Origin: Halobacteriales archaeon YIM A00013
Lineage (GTDB): Archaea > Halobacteriota > Halobacteria > Halobacteriales > Haloarculaceae
Direction: 5' to 3'
Length of the DNA stretch: 64,000 bases
NCBI GenBank assembly: GCA_025041195.1
Contig: JAKCFM010000003.1
Span: 186,001 to 250,000, forward strand
In this document: piece by piece, positions 18,495 through 26,053 of the stretch
Position numbering within the stretch: the stretch's first letter is position 1
Layout: the number at the start of each line of letters is the position of its first letter
Translations under genes and position numbers: made by a program
Notes under the pieces: generated by a model
What the model was told of the DNA's origin: nothing
Seen by the model: the letters and a program-made list of their open reading frames with translations, nothing else
Databases searched by the model: none

Positions 18495-18815
18495 TCAGCG
18501 ACGAAATTTTTTGATACTGCTGGCGAGCAGAATTCTGTGGATCTCGATGCAATCGGTGTGGGTGTAACCTGGGCGATCGCCGATTATCATCAAGGCTCCT
18601 CGCTCACGATCTCGAACGACATTGGCGAGGAGGCCGCGACTGACACCGGTCTCGCTATGGCTCGGCAGGTTGGCACGCAGGAGATCACCTGTGAGACGAC
18701 GGCGTTCGGTGAGACGGCCTCGACTGACAACTTCTCCGATTTCGTCGAAGGCCACGAAGGAGAATTTTCGATTCAGCTCCCGGATGGTAATGTAATGCTC
18801 CCGAAGGCATTTCAT
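18495..18815 (-). CDS. Possible small hypothetical protein
   Basis: A 106-residue minus-strand frame starting at 18813-18815. It contains IRELNRKFSFVAFDEIGEVV and VSRGLLANVVRDRERGALMI, segments that look like folded protein. However, an overlapping plus-strand frame (18537-18986) is equally long, and codon bias does not clearly decide. It runs tail to tail with the gene ending at 18489. The call is weak. Confidence 0.25.
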   Translation of the reverse strand: MKCLREHYITIRELNRKFSFVAFDEIGEVVSRGRLTERRRLTGDLLRANLPSHSETGVSRGLLANVVRDRERGALMIIGDRPGYTHTDCIEIHRILLASSIKKFRR

Positions 18816-19141
18816 TCAGAGGGTGTACCCGTCGCTACGGAATCGGGAAAGGAGCCTCCGAAGACTCGCAAGGGTGTTGATGCGAACATCCGGCCGTTGT
18901 CCCGCACTTGCGACAAAGGTGGTTTTGCAGCAAAGCCCTCTCTTAATGATCCTAGTACGTCGCTTCGCTCTAGAGTTCGTCAATAAGGAGGCACCACCCA
19001 GTCCGACCATCGATATAATGGTTGAAAGTTATATATTAAATTCCCTATTGCAATTTGATTATATCTATGCATATCCTCACTATCCTGTTTTTGGTACTTT
19101 GTGGATATATGAACTAGGGTTGTTATTTTATCAATGCCTGC
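18816..19141. other. Non-coding stretch
   Basis: Becomes AT-rich from about 19010. No gene, RNA or repeat that I can support. Confidence 0.3.
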
Positions 19142-19360
19142 TTATTCTTTTGGCCGCTTAAATACGATTTTGGTTGGAAGGCTAACATAACCGGATCCAC
19201 TTACTTTCCCATCTCGGACTGGCAATGACATGGCAAGTTCCCACCCATCCTTTCCTAATTCGTTCAAGGAATCCTCGGTTGGGGCAGGTATATGGGAGCC
19301 TTCGAAAACTCCGCCATCATTTTTAGGGAGATCAACTATCTTATATTCCCATTCTTTCAT
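19142..19360 (-). CDS. DUF4177 domain protein
   Basis: A 72-residue protein that is a whole DUF4177 domain: it starts MKEWEYKIVDLP, has the central LNELGKDGWELAMSLPV helix and turn, and ends with a strand (KIVFKRPKE). The WEYK start and GWEL motif define this small family of unknown function, common in bacteria and archaea. Its length matches the family. It is isolated: a decayed element end lies just upstream. Confidence 0.85.
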   Translation of the reverse strand: MKEWEYKIVDLPKNDGGVFEGSHIPAPTEDSLNELGKDGWELAMSLPVRDGKVSGSGYVSLPTKIVFKRPKE

Positions 19361-19403
19361 TCAAGGAAGATACGAACGAGTTGGTAAATGCTTTATGAAT
19401 CTA

Positions 19404-19515
19404 TCTTTCTACAAGGAGAGAATCCCGCCGTTCACGGCGGTCACGAGAGCGAAGCTCTCGTTAGCCAGCCAGAAATCTCCGATTCTGGTGACGGGCGTGA
19501 ATCCGACAACTAATT
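19404..19515 (+). mobile_element. Orphan IS200/IS605-type 3' end (hairpin cluster)
   Basis: Three hairpins in a row: CCGCCGTTCACGGCGG, CGAGAGC-GAA-GCTCTCG and CCAGAA-TCTCCG-ATTCTGG, followed by GGGCGTGAATCCG. The GAATCCCGCCGTTCACGGCGG wording is familiar from sequences after tnpB genes in haloarchaeal IS1341-like elements, where the guide (omega) RNA lies. No tnpB is left here. The assignment rests on pattern memory. Confidence 0.5.
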
Positions 19516-19599
19516 CCACAAACTCCATTTTCGGCTAAGCAATCGTACCTGGGCGACAACTGAACTGGACACAAGAGGATCAGTTCTAACATCGTCTAT

Positions 19600-20320
19600 A
19601 ACTCCGGCTTTCTTGATGGATGTCTCAAACGCGACGAACACGCACGCGAACGTCTCCAACGACGGAACACTGTTAACGAGCAACCACAGACTATGATTTC
19701 ACCGGAAACCGGTCCGTCACCGACGACGGCGACGGCTCGGTCACCGTCAGTGCTGCAGCACGAAACACGCTGTACATGTCGGAGTATGCGCCCAACGGCG
19801 GTGTCGTCGATGCGGCGTTCAGTACGGCCGTCGCCGACGCTGATCCCGGAGACAGGATCGTCTTCGATCGCTTCGACTACGAGCTGACCCAACAGACGGT
19901 CATCGAGAAACCGCTCACGATCGATCAAACCAGCGACTCGACACTGATCTGCTCGAACGGGTCAACAACAACTCCCACATTCTCTTCCAGGGCGGCGACA
20001 TCTAATCGACGACGACCACGACCGCTGCGACATACAATGGCCAGCGGACCATTCCACTCTCGAATGGGGATAATTTCGTCACGAACGACCGCGTGCTCAT
20101 CATCGCAGATTCGTACGACGAGCACCTCAACGCGCACATTCACTTCGACGTCGTCGAGAGTGTTGATGCGACGAACGACGAAATCACGCTGAAAGGTGGG
20201 CTGTCGCGGGAATTCGCTTCCGGTGTGGAAGTGAATCAGGTGGATCTGCTGCAATCGCCGACAATGAAAAACCTCACCACAACGGGCGGGAAATCGTCGT
20301 CTGAAGCTCCGTTAATATGA
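19600..20320 (+). pseudogene. Beta-helix / pectate-lyase-like protein remnant
   Basis: Plus-strand pieces in different frames read IYNSGFLDGCL-like text, YMSEYAPNGGVVDAAFSTAV, ADPGDRIVFDRFDYELTQQ, TIDQTSDSTLICSNGS, then after a stop and shift ATYNGQRTIPLSNGDNFVTN, RVLIIADSYDEHLN and DATNDEITLKGGLSREFASG. The order suits a secreted parallel beta-helix protein of the kind that opens with a 'data set aside, then repeats' layout. Several frameshifts and the absence of a start show that it is dead. The protein at the left edge of the window may be of similar fold. Confidence 0.6.
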
Positions 20321-20420
20321 AAATCCATCATACGAGATCGTGACAGTGACCGACTTCCTCGAGTTTGCCGTGTAATACGGTCAAATGTAGTGGATTTCAG
20401 ATCTGAGTGATTGGATGGGA

Positions 20421-20476
20421 CTGATCTTACCAAGAGGGAGGCCTGACCCTAACCATGAATCGTTTGGTAAGATCAG
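20421..20476. repeat. 13-bp inverted repeat CTGATCTTACCAA
   Basis: Perfect arms at 20421-20433 and 20464-20476 with a 30-nt spacer. The inner 10 bp are identical to the inverted repeat at 16792-16840. It lies in the gap downstream of the primase gene. Confidence 0.75.
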
Positions 20477-20617
20477 ACTGCCCAATCAATAACAGTCGTA
20501 TAGGTGTCAAGAATGTCGTAAATGCGTTTCCAACCTTCTTGTTGGGTACTCGATTCTTAGCCCTGGATAGCACCAAACTACGGTAAGACGAATTCGTTCT
20601 TAACTATCCTTCACTTG

Positions 20618-21835
20618 TCAATCCCTGGCCTCATCGGATGATTCAGCATCTTCTGTATCATGATTGACTGTCTCGCCCTGTGTTGCTAGCCAAGCTTCGA
20701 AGGTGGCGACGGTCGTCTCTAATTCGTCGATTCGTTGCTGCTGGTCGTGAAGACGCTGTTTCAGATCGTCGATTGCGGCCTGCTGGGTGGTGATCCGTCT
20801 CGCAAGGATGGTTGTTTCGTTGTCCGATTGCTCTTTGGGTGTAGGCTGTACCTCCGCGGTGGTTTCGACCAACTCATCGATTGTAGGAGTTGATGGAGGT
20901 GATGTACGGTTGGAATCGTAGTAATCGGTCACTTTCGTCCGGGCGCGTTCGATGGTTTTCTCCCCGTAAGTACTCCCATCGGCATAGTGTTGCTCATCCC
21001 ATTTTTCGCGTATAAGCCCCGATTTCCGAAATAGAGCGTCCATACGGGTCAAATCGCCACCGGTCCAAAATGCGAGGTGGCACGCTAGGGCCATATCAGC
21101 TTCCGAGTGACTATCATAGCCAGCCGTAGAGCCCCGCCACAACGCAGCAAAGTCATCACCGTTGGCTGCTGAGCGTGCTTTTTCCAGCAGTTGCTGGTCG
21201 TCCAACTCAACGCTTTCAGTTGATGGTGAGGTTGACCTGGTGTTGGTGTGGCTATTCTGATTGTCTAGAGTATCTTCTGACTTGTCGTCGGCTGGCTCGA
21301 GGAACTCCTGATGCAGGTCGGAAAGTGTCTTCGGCCGCTGCCCGATTGATCGGGGTGTAGATGTGACATGATCGCCAGTGACTGTGAAATACCGAGCGGA
21401 ATCATACATCTCAACGTTTCCTCTTCGCTTTCGATCACCAGGAACAGACCCTTTGAGAAGGATGTGAAATCCCGTTCCAGAGGGACTCCGCTCGGTGTAG
21501 GAGTTCAGTTGGGTAATAATCCGAGAGGCCCACGGAGCAATCGATCCATCATCCGAATCACGACACTTGTCAAGGTCGATCCCAACGAATGGATCCTCGT
21601 CTGTAAATACAAATCCAATCCCGTCGACGTCGGCTGCCTGGAGATGTGAACGGGCGTCCTCTAACGACCCCCAGGTGTCGGGATCGGTCGAAGAGGCGAC
21701 CGTTCCGGTGATGGGGTTGATGGGCTGTTTTGTTGGTTTGCCATCTCGGAGGACGATCTCCCAACACACCCACTGATCGTTGGATTGGAGGGCGTCAGGA
21801 ATTGATTTGAATCGAATAGAACTATCGTCGGGCAT
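20618..21835 (-). CDS. Primase-polymerase of NrS-1 polymerase type
   Basis: A 405-residue protein. Residues about 5-170 form an archaeo-eukaryotic primase-like (PrimPol) domain: WVCWE, KQPINPITG, then FVFTDEDPFVGIDLDKC with catalytic-looking acidic residues and a SGTGFHILLKG strand with His. Residues about 215-300 (AANGDDFAALWRG, ADMALACHLAFWTGGD, RMDALFRKSGL) match the helical HBD region of phage NrS-1 polymerase. The last 70 residues are a coiled coil. Such proteins start replication of viruses and plasmids without a separate primer. The gene precedes nothing else on its strand, and the zinc protein at 21.9 kb lies just upstream. Confidence 0.85.
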   Translation of the reverse strand: MPDDSSIRFKSIPDALQSNDQWVCWEIVLRDGKPTKQPINPITGTVASSTDPDTWGSLEDARSHLQAADVDGIGFVFTDEDPFVGIDLDKCRDSDDGSIAPWASRIITQLNSYTERSPSGTGFHILLKGSVPGDRKRRGNVEMYDSARYFTVTGDHVTSTPRSIGQRPKTLSDLHQEFLEPADDKSEDTLDNQNSHTNTRSTSPSTESVELDDQQLLEKARSAANGDDFAALWRGSTAGYDSHSEADMALACHLAFWTGGDLTRMDALFRKSGLIREKWDEQHYADGSTYGEKTIERARTKVTDYYDSNRTSPPSTPTIDELVETTAEVQPTPKEQSDNETTILARRITTQQAAIDDLKQRLHDQQQRIDELETTVATFEAWLATQGETVNHDTEDAESSDEARD

Positions 21836-21882
21836 ATTTTTGTGAAGAATTCTGATTTAACTACACACACGTGCATGTGGGG

Positions 21883-22332
21883 TCATGATCTGGGCTCACG
21901 ATACCGGGGAGTACCACACCCTGCACAGCGGTAGCGACTCCGTGTTTCAGCGCCAGGCTCGGGCTGCTTTTCGGTGATGACGTAGACACCACACTTGGGA
22001 CACATCCCACCACAGTTTATTGAGTTAAGGAGGGCACGTTGGTGGTCACATGCGCCTTCCCGCAACGCCGTCTGACCGTCGGTAATGGTGGCGAATTCAT
22101 CGGGGCTGTAGGTGAAGGAATGGCCACACGTGCAGGTACCGTCGGACCTGAGGACTTTCATGCCATCGCGTGTGAACACGTAGGATTCTCCACTGGTTTC
22201 GACGATCGCTAATGCCACATCATCAAGACGTGGATTGCGTACGGTTATCTCTCCAGCTGAATAGCGTTCACAAAGTTGGTCGACATCGTTGTGCAGATCA
22301 ATATTGGGAGGTTCTGGTGTGTCGGAGGACAT
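21883..22332 (-). CDS. Zinc-finger protein upstream of the primase
   Basis: A 149-residue acidic protein with two Cys groups: CTCGH...CDH (about residues 67-95) and CPKCG...CAGCG (about 110-140), likely two zinc sites. No enzyme motif is visible. The start is the ATG at 22330-22332, because the TATA box at 22357-22364 lies about 28 bp upstream, which gives a leaderless transcript. The in-frame ATG at 22356 would sit directly on the TATA box. It runs in the same direction as the primase 47 bp downstream, so it may assist replication or regulate it; that is inference. Confidence 0.75.
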   Translation of the reverse strand: MSSDTPEPPNIDLHNDVDQLCERYSAGEITVRNPRLDDVALAIVETSGESYVFTRDGMKVLRSDGTCTCGHSFTYSPDEFATITDGQTALREGACDHQRALLNSINCGGMCPKCGVYVITEKQPEPGAETRSRYRCAGCGTPRYREPRS

Positions 22333-22356
22333 CACTATAGATTCTGATGCCTTCAT

Positions 22357-22364
22357 ATATTAAC
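22357..22364 (-). promoter_or_regulatory. TATA box fixing a leaderless start
   Basis: GTTAATAT on the minus strand, centred about 28 bp upstream of the ATG at 22332. Confidence 0.55.
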
Positions 22365-22510
22365 TTTAGCAGGATATGTCTGCCCTCGTTAAGGAACAAC
22401 GTAGCCCGACGGCTGAGTGCGCAGTAGGGAGGGGACATAGCGTCTCAATTCAGCTAAAAGATCGAAACAGTAATCGATATGAACATTCTAAAACCGTTGT
22501 ACTCACTAGT

Positions 22511-22740
22511 GGTTGGCTTTGACATCCCCTCTCCCCGCCTTAGGCGGGGAAGAGGGTGATAGATGGAATGGAACAAGGTGTTACCCTTGCCCTGTTGGTT
22601 GCCTATCTCTAGGCAACACTGATGATGCAAACTAATGGTTTAAATGTAACGAAAGGGGAAACACCCCCATTAACAGCTACCCTGTTCGAACCCCCCGCTG
22701 AGGGAGGAGCGTGTGGACACTAGGCCCATGACTAGCATCA
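22511..22740. other. Hairpin-rich segment, possible element end or small RNA
   Basis: Contains TCCCCGCC-TTA-GGCGGGGA (22532-22550), extended outward by further pairing; then GTTGCCTA-TCTC-TAGGCAAC (22598-22617); then a G/C-rich CCCCCCGCTGAGGGAGG stretch. There is no coding frame. The first hairpin resembles terminal hairpins of IS200/IS605-type elements. The three perfect stems would also suit a structured RNA. Confidence 0.45.
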
Positions 22741-23253
22741 AACTCCATTCTAATAAAACTATTGGACATTCAATATCAATTACAGATCTATCTATAGACT
22801 GGGAATTCCATCCATGGCGGCCACGTTAGTTCAAAATTTGCTGTGTGATATATGGAAATTGCCATTTCAATTCTTTAATTGATAATTCATTATATGTTCT
22901 GCGACTTAGTTGATACAAATGGACAAATCAACCACATCTTTGATGGTTTTAGAATCAGGAACGACATTACCGTCGACAATATCCTGATAGAGCTAATATC
23001 CCTGGTGGTCGTTCAATCGAATTTGGTGTTTCATATCGGTCAGTAGTACCACACTATGGACAGTCGATATCGAGGCTCTCTTTTAGTGCACTGCTCTAAT
23101 CCACAACGTTGAAGTTACCGAATTGCTGTTAATCGTGATGGAATCGACCAAATCTTATGGATAATTGCCTGCATAAAGCCGGTGAGTCGTGCAGCAGTAT
23201 GGAGAATTCTATAAGATACAAAACATACTGTAGTGGTTGAGTATTGACTACAA
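22741..23253. other. AT-rich non-coding stretch
   Basis: On the minus strand a fragment near 23000-23090 reads LDIDCP then CGTTDRYETPNSIE, like a broken zinc-ribbon gene, but stops interrupt it. Nothing else is supportable. Confidence 0.35.
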
Positions 23254-23442
23254 TTAATACATAATCGTGACCATGATTAGCGAAAATGCGGTTGTGGTAA
23301 TGAGACCGAATACACATATCGAACCCATCATATCCAGTGTTGATATTCCTTCAGAAGTAATTCGGACGGGAATTTCGAATGTATGAAACACAAAGCCAAG
23401 TGTAAAACCCACCTTCAAGGGCATGCCAATGAGACCAGTCAT
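23254..23442 (-). CDS. Possible 62-residue membrane protein
   Basis: The frame reads with two hydrophobic segments, LIGMPLKVGFTLGFVFH (about residues 4-20) and MGSICVFGLITTTAFSLIMV (about 39-58), which would make a two-helix membrane protein. It matches no family that I know and has no neighbours on its strand. It may be a fragment of a larger membrane gene. Confidence 0.3.
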   Translation of the reverse strand: MTGLIGMPLKVGFTLGFVFHTFEIPVRITSEGISTLDMMGSICVFGLITTTAFSLIMVTIMY

Positions 23443-23639
23443 ACCAAATGCTGGATTGAAATTAGTCTGTCAATGAAGAAACATAGAAGTGAAGTCTTCT
23501 TCTTAGGACGGATTAAAATTCTCATCCAGTAGTACGATAGTCGTTGCCTATGATCTGTTGGATTACTTCAGTAGACGCTCTGAAAACGGCAGAATTAGGG
23601 TGATTTGGCCTTTACTTCGTTAACGGCAATAATATGCAC

Positions 23640-23809
23640 TGGATTAGTGCATCAGACCGCTGTCTGGGGAATGTCTCTGGTGATTTGAGGGGTTCTAAGT
23701 CGGCGAATTGGTCTAAACCCGAAATGGATGGTGGCTCGGGAAGCTCAAGGGCACATCACAGCAAACGACTCGAAAACCAGTCCTCAATCGAAACGGCTCG
23801 TAATTGGCG
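23640..23809 (+). pseudogene. C-terminal remnant of a VirD4-like ATPase
   Basis: The sequence matches the C-terminal end of the intact VirD4-like gene at 26-27.5 kb and, more closely, the remnant at 37.6-38.0 kb. Examples are the SGDL segment and the stretch coding GWWLGKL, then a 3' end coding QQTTRKPVL followed by an Asn-Gly-Ser tail. It has frameshifts and no start. It lies 36 bp upstream of the first X gene. Confidence 0.75.
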
Positions 23810-23812
23810 CAC

Positions 23813-23823
23813 GAATTTTATAC
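23813..23823 (+). promoter_or_regulatory. TATA motif of X gene 1
   Basis: GAATTTTATAC ends 22 nt before the ATG at 23846. The same spacing holds for X genes 2 and 4, whose motif is GGATTTAATAC. Confidence 0.65.
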
Positions 23824-23845
23824 GATGGGAGAATAATCTACCACT

Positions 23846-24529
23846 ATGTCATCTGTGTCGAGAACTAGTCGTCCTGTATTTGTTTCTGATCAGCAATCTC
23901 AATTCCCTCTTGAGACTCTATCAGAAGAACAACGCGACGTTTTTCGGCGGTTCATAACAATACGTCGTGAAGATTGGTTTAATATCCACCAGCCGATTTG
24001 GTTTGCTCTCGTCTTAACGCGTGATCGACCAGCTTCATTGATTTCAACGCTTGAAACACATCCAGAGTCAGATTTACCAGAAGTTAGCACAACAGAACTC
24101 GCAGAGGTGTTTGATCTTCAGTATCGACGACTCAGCGATGATGATATAGTTGTGTCACGAACACAATGGCGACTCGACATGCTCCCAACATCAGATACAG
24201 ATGTGAATAATGCCTTTCACCGACGGTATGGATGCACTCTTGGATATCCACGATATGATATTGAAAAATTTATAGAAAACGAAACGGTTACTTGCGATTG
24301 GGATGGTTCGCTTTCGCTGGAAGGCTTCGATAAAAAGGAACTTGCCTACACTACATTTGTCCCATATCAACCAGCTGATTCCGCCGATGGGATCAAGCGT
24401 GCTATTACAACAGGGAAATCAAATCGACAAACAATAGCTGAATGTGCTAATCAATGGCGCATTCCAGCGCTGGATAATTTCGCCAATCTGATTTATTACG
24501 ACGAGCTCACCAAGCTTACCCTCCTGTAA
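23846..24529 (+). CDS. X family protein, copy 1
   Basis: A 227-residue protein of a family with four members in this window (also 25.3, 38.2 and 59.8 kb). Shared blocks in order: Pro-Ile-Trp followed by LVLTRDRPASLISTL (about residues 50-67), LAEVFDLQYRR (about 84-94), VVSRTQWRLDMLPT (about 100-113), HRRYGCTLGYPRYDIEKFI (about 123-141), AYTTF (about 164) and a C-terminal AITTGKSNRQTIAECANQW. There is no signal peptide or membrane helix. The His-Arg-Arg...Gly-Tyr-Pro...Asp block is the most conserved and could be functional. A leaderless promoter is placed as in copies 2 and 4. Function is unknown. Confidence 0.8.
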   Translation: MSSVSRTSRPVFVSDQQSQFPLETLSEEQRDVFRRFITIRREDWFNIHQPIWFALVLTRDRPASLISTLETHPESDLPEVSTTELAEVFDLQYRRLSDDDIVVSRTQWRLDMLPTSDTDVNNAFHRRYGCTLGYPRYDIEKFIENETVTCDWDGSLSLEGFDKKELAYTTFVPYQPADSADGIKRAITTGKSNRQTIAECANQWRIPALDNFANLIYYDELTKLTLL

Positions 24530-24567
24530 AGTGGGTCGTCACCGACCCGTCGTCACGTTCCAGCTGA

Positions 24568-24870
24568 TTCAGCTATCCAGCCACGGGTAACACTCCTGTC
24601 CGAACTCGTGATGTCCACAGTCGATATCAATCAATTGCTCAGAGGGTCGGCATCGACCCGATCGTGAATCGGCGTGTTCGCGCTCACCTCTCTGATCTAA
24701 CGATGATCGGCCTTATTGAAACTAATAAACGCAACGAAGGAAGAAATGCTGGACGGTATAACGAGTACGAGCTGAAAGTCCCACTTGATAAAACACTAGA
24801 GATCCTGGGCAACGATCCTCGATTTTCAGAAATTGTCGAAACCTTTCAAGAGCAAGCGCTGGACAACTAG
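24568..24870 (+). pseudogene. cdc6: C-terminal remnant of a second orc1/cdc6
   Basis: A 100-residue open stretch without a proper start reads TPVRTRDVHSRYQSIAQRVG, then RRVRAHLSDLTMIGLIETNK and GRYNEYELKVPLD. This is the winged-helix C-terminal domain of Orc1/Cdc6. The AAA+ part is missing. It lies between X copy 1 and a zinc ribbon gene. It is a leftover of another replicon's initiator, so the region was built by integration or fusion of plasmids. Confidence 0.8.
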
Positions 24871-24911
24871 CAAATGAGTTGACTCTGATGAGTGATATAC
24901 TATGAAGGAAT

Positions 24912-24929
24912 ACCTGTGTTGCCACAGGT
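24912..24929 (+). repeat. Hairpin ACCTGTG-TTGC-CACAGGT
   Basis: A perfect 7-bp stem with a 4-nt loop, followed 9 nt later by ATGGCTCGAAAG (codes MARK), as at the start of the zinc-ribbon gene at 25075. Related copies lie at 36965-36983 and 38057-38078. In frame, the segment could also code for a broken zinc-ribbon N-terminus (CCHRCSLMARK). Confidence 0.6.
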
Positions 24930-25074
24930 GTAGTCTAATGGCTCGAAAGCCAATATCCAGTTAGCAGAACAGTACTATAAATGTTACTCTTCATAATACC
25001 AAAATTATATGTGAAGATATGAAATGTATTCAGATGGGTTCGATCCTGCGGTAAAGGGATGGACCTGTAGTCTA

Positions 25075-25206
25075 ATGGCAAGAAAGTGCGGAAGATGCGG
25101 TGAGAGTAACTGGAAGAAAAAGAGAAAGAAAGAAAAAGATAAAGGTGACTTCAAGTGGGTCAAGTATCGTGTGTGCCGCAACTGCGGCAGACAACGACCG
25201 GCGTAA
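25075..25206 (+). CDS. 43-residue zinc-ribbon protein
   Basis: Starts MARKCGRCG and ends VCRNCGRQRPA: two CxxC knuckles joined by a very basic linker (KKKRKKEKDKGDFKWVK). It is clearly related to the small protein at 60681-60815, which shares the KGDF-WVK block before the second knuckle. Both sit tail to tail with an X gene. Basic linkers with zinc ribbons usually bind nucleic acid. The frame is open upstream to an ATG at 25024, but the MARK start is preferred because the truncated relative at 24932 begins the same way. It was too short to be obvious. Confidence 0.7.
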   Translation: MARKCGRCGESNWKKKRKKEKDKGDFKWVKYRVCRNCGRQRPA

Positions 25207-25332
25207 GCCGCACCCACTAGACGAACGCGTTTTGATGAAACTGTAGCGGGGGATTCCCCCATGACGACCTGGCCGACGTGGCTGGATTGATGAGACGTAG
25301 ATTATTGACGATGGGTTGGCGACGACCCAATT

Positions 25333-26010
25333 TTACGCAAAACCAGACTGATCAGCGACCGCCTCCTGAAAGAGCTGCTCGGTATACTGCCTCAATTGCG
25401 GAAGATTCCACAAATCGGCATATTCAAGCACTGTATTGTAGTTCTCCTTTCCAATCTGAATGGCACGTTTACGCCCTTCGTCTGAATCCTTGTGTAGATG
25501 CGGCGAAAACGCGGTATATGCTGTTTCTTGAGGGGACATGTAGCCATTGGCTGACTCCTGAATTGAAAGTGGTTCTGTGTGATCTCCTCGAATGAACGCC
25601 GCAATATCTGGCAGTGGATAGCCAAGAAAGCAACCCAATCGTCGATGATGACCGGGCACATCGTGTTGTTCTGTCGGGAGGATATCTAGCCTCCATTCGG
25701 TCCGGGATACAGACAGAGAGTAGTCATCGGATTCGATGTAGTGGAGTCCGAATGTTTCAGCCACCTCTTCTTTCGTTATCGGTGGGCTTTCGTCTGGAGG
25801 GGTTGACGAGGTTCTCAGAGTCATCAAAACGATACCTGGGCGTTTTTTGGCCAGCAAAAGAACAAGCCAGATTGGATCGTATCGGTTCATTCTCGTCGAT
25901 TCTCTCAGGTCCAGATAATCGATCAAGAACTCTCGCTGTTCGTCCGTCAACTGAGACGGCGGATACGAGATGGTATCATTTGCCTGGTACTGCTGGACCC
26001 CTGATGACAT
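25333..26010 (-). CDS. X family protein, copy 2
   Basis: A 225-residue protein. The start is the ATG at 26008-26010, because the TATA motif GGATTTAATAC ends 22 nt before it. Conserved blocks: YDPIWLVLLLAKKRPGIVL, ITKEEVAETFGLHY, LSVSRTEWRLDILPT, HHRRLGCFLGYPLPDIAAFI and RAIQIGKENYNTVLEYAD. It lies 43 bp downstream of the only intact VirD4-like gene, on the same strand, and faces the zinc-ribbon gene at 25075. The gap between them holds a GGGT/ACCC inverted repeat after the stop. Function unknown. The block LGYPLPDIAAFI resembles the bacterial DUF3793 signature, a possible distant link. Confidence 0.85.
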   Translation of the reverse strand: MSSGVQQYQANDTISYPPSQLTDEQREFLIDYLDLRESTRMNRYDPIWLVLLLAKKRPGIVLMTLRTSSTPPDESPPITKEEVAETFGLHYIESDDYSLSVSRTEWRLDILPTEQHDVPGHHRRLGCFLGYPLPDIAAFIRGDHTEPLSIQESANGYMSPQETAYTAFSPHLHKDSDEGRKRAIQIGKENYNTVLEYADLWNLPQLRQYTEQLFQEAVADQSGFA

Positions 26011-26032
26011 ACTATCAACTAAATACATCACC

Positions 26033-26043
26033 GTATTAAATCC
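26033..26043 (-). promoter_or_regulatory. TATA motif of X gene 2
   Basis: GGATTTAATAC on the minus strand, 22 nt before the ATG at 26010. It is identical in sequence and spacing to the motif of X gene 4 at 59801-59811. Confidence 0.75.
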
Positions 26044-26053
26044 ATGCGCTTGT

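Noticed and set aside
18537-18986. A 149-residue plus-strand frame
   Set aside because: No recognisable features; the opposite strand is as likely and neither is convincing.
24900-25000. Possible tRNA-like hairpins
   Set aside because: No cloverleaf with anticodon arm and T-loop can be drawn; only a single stem is clear.
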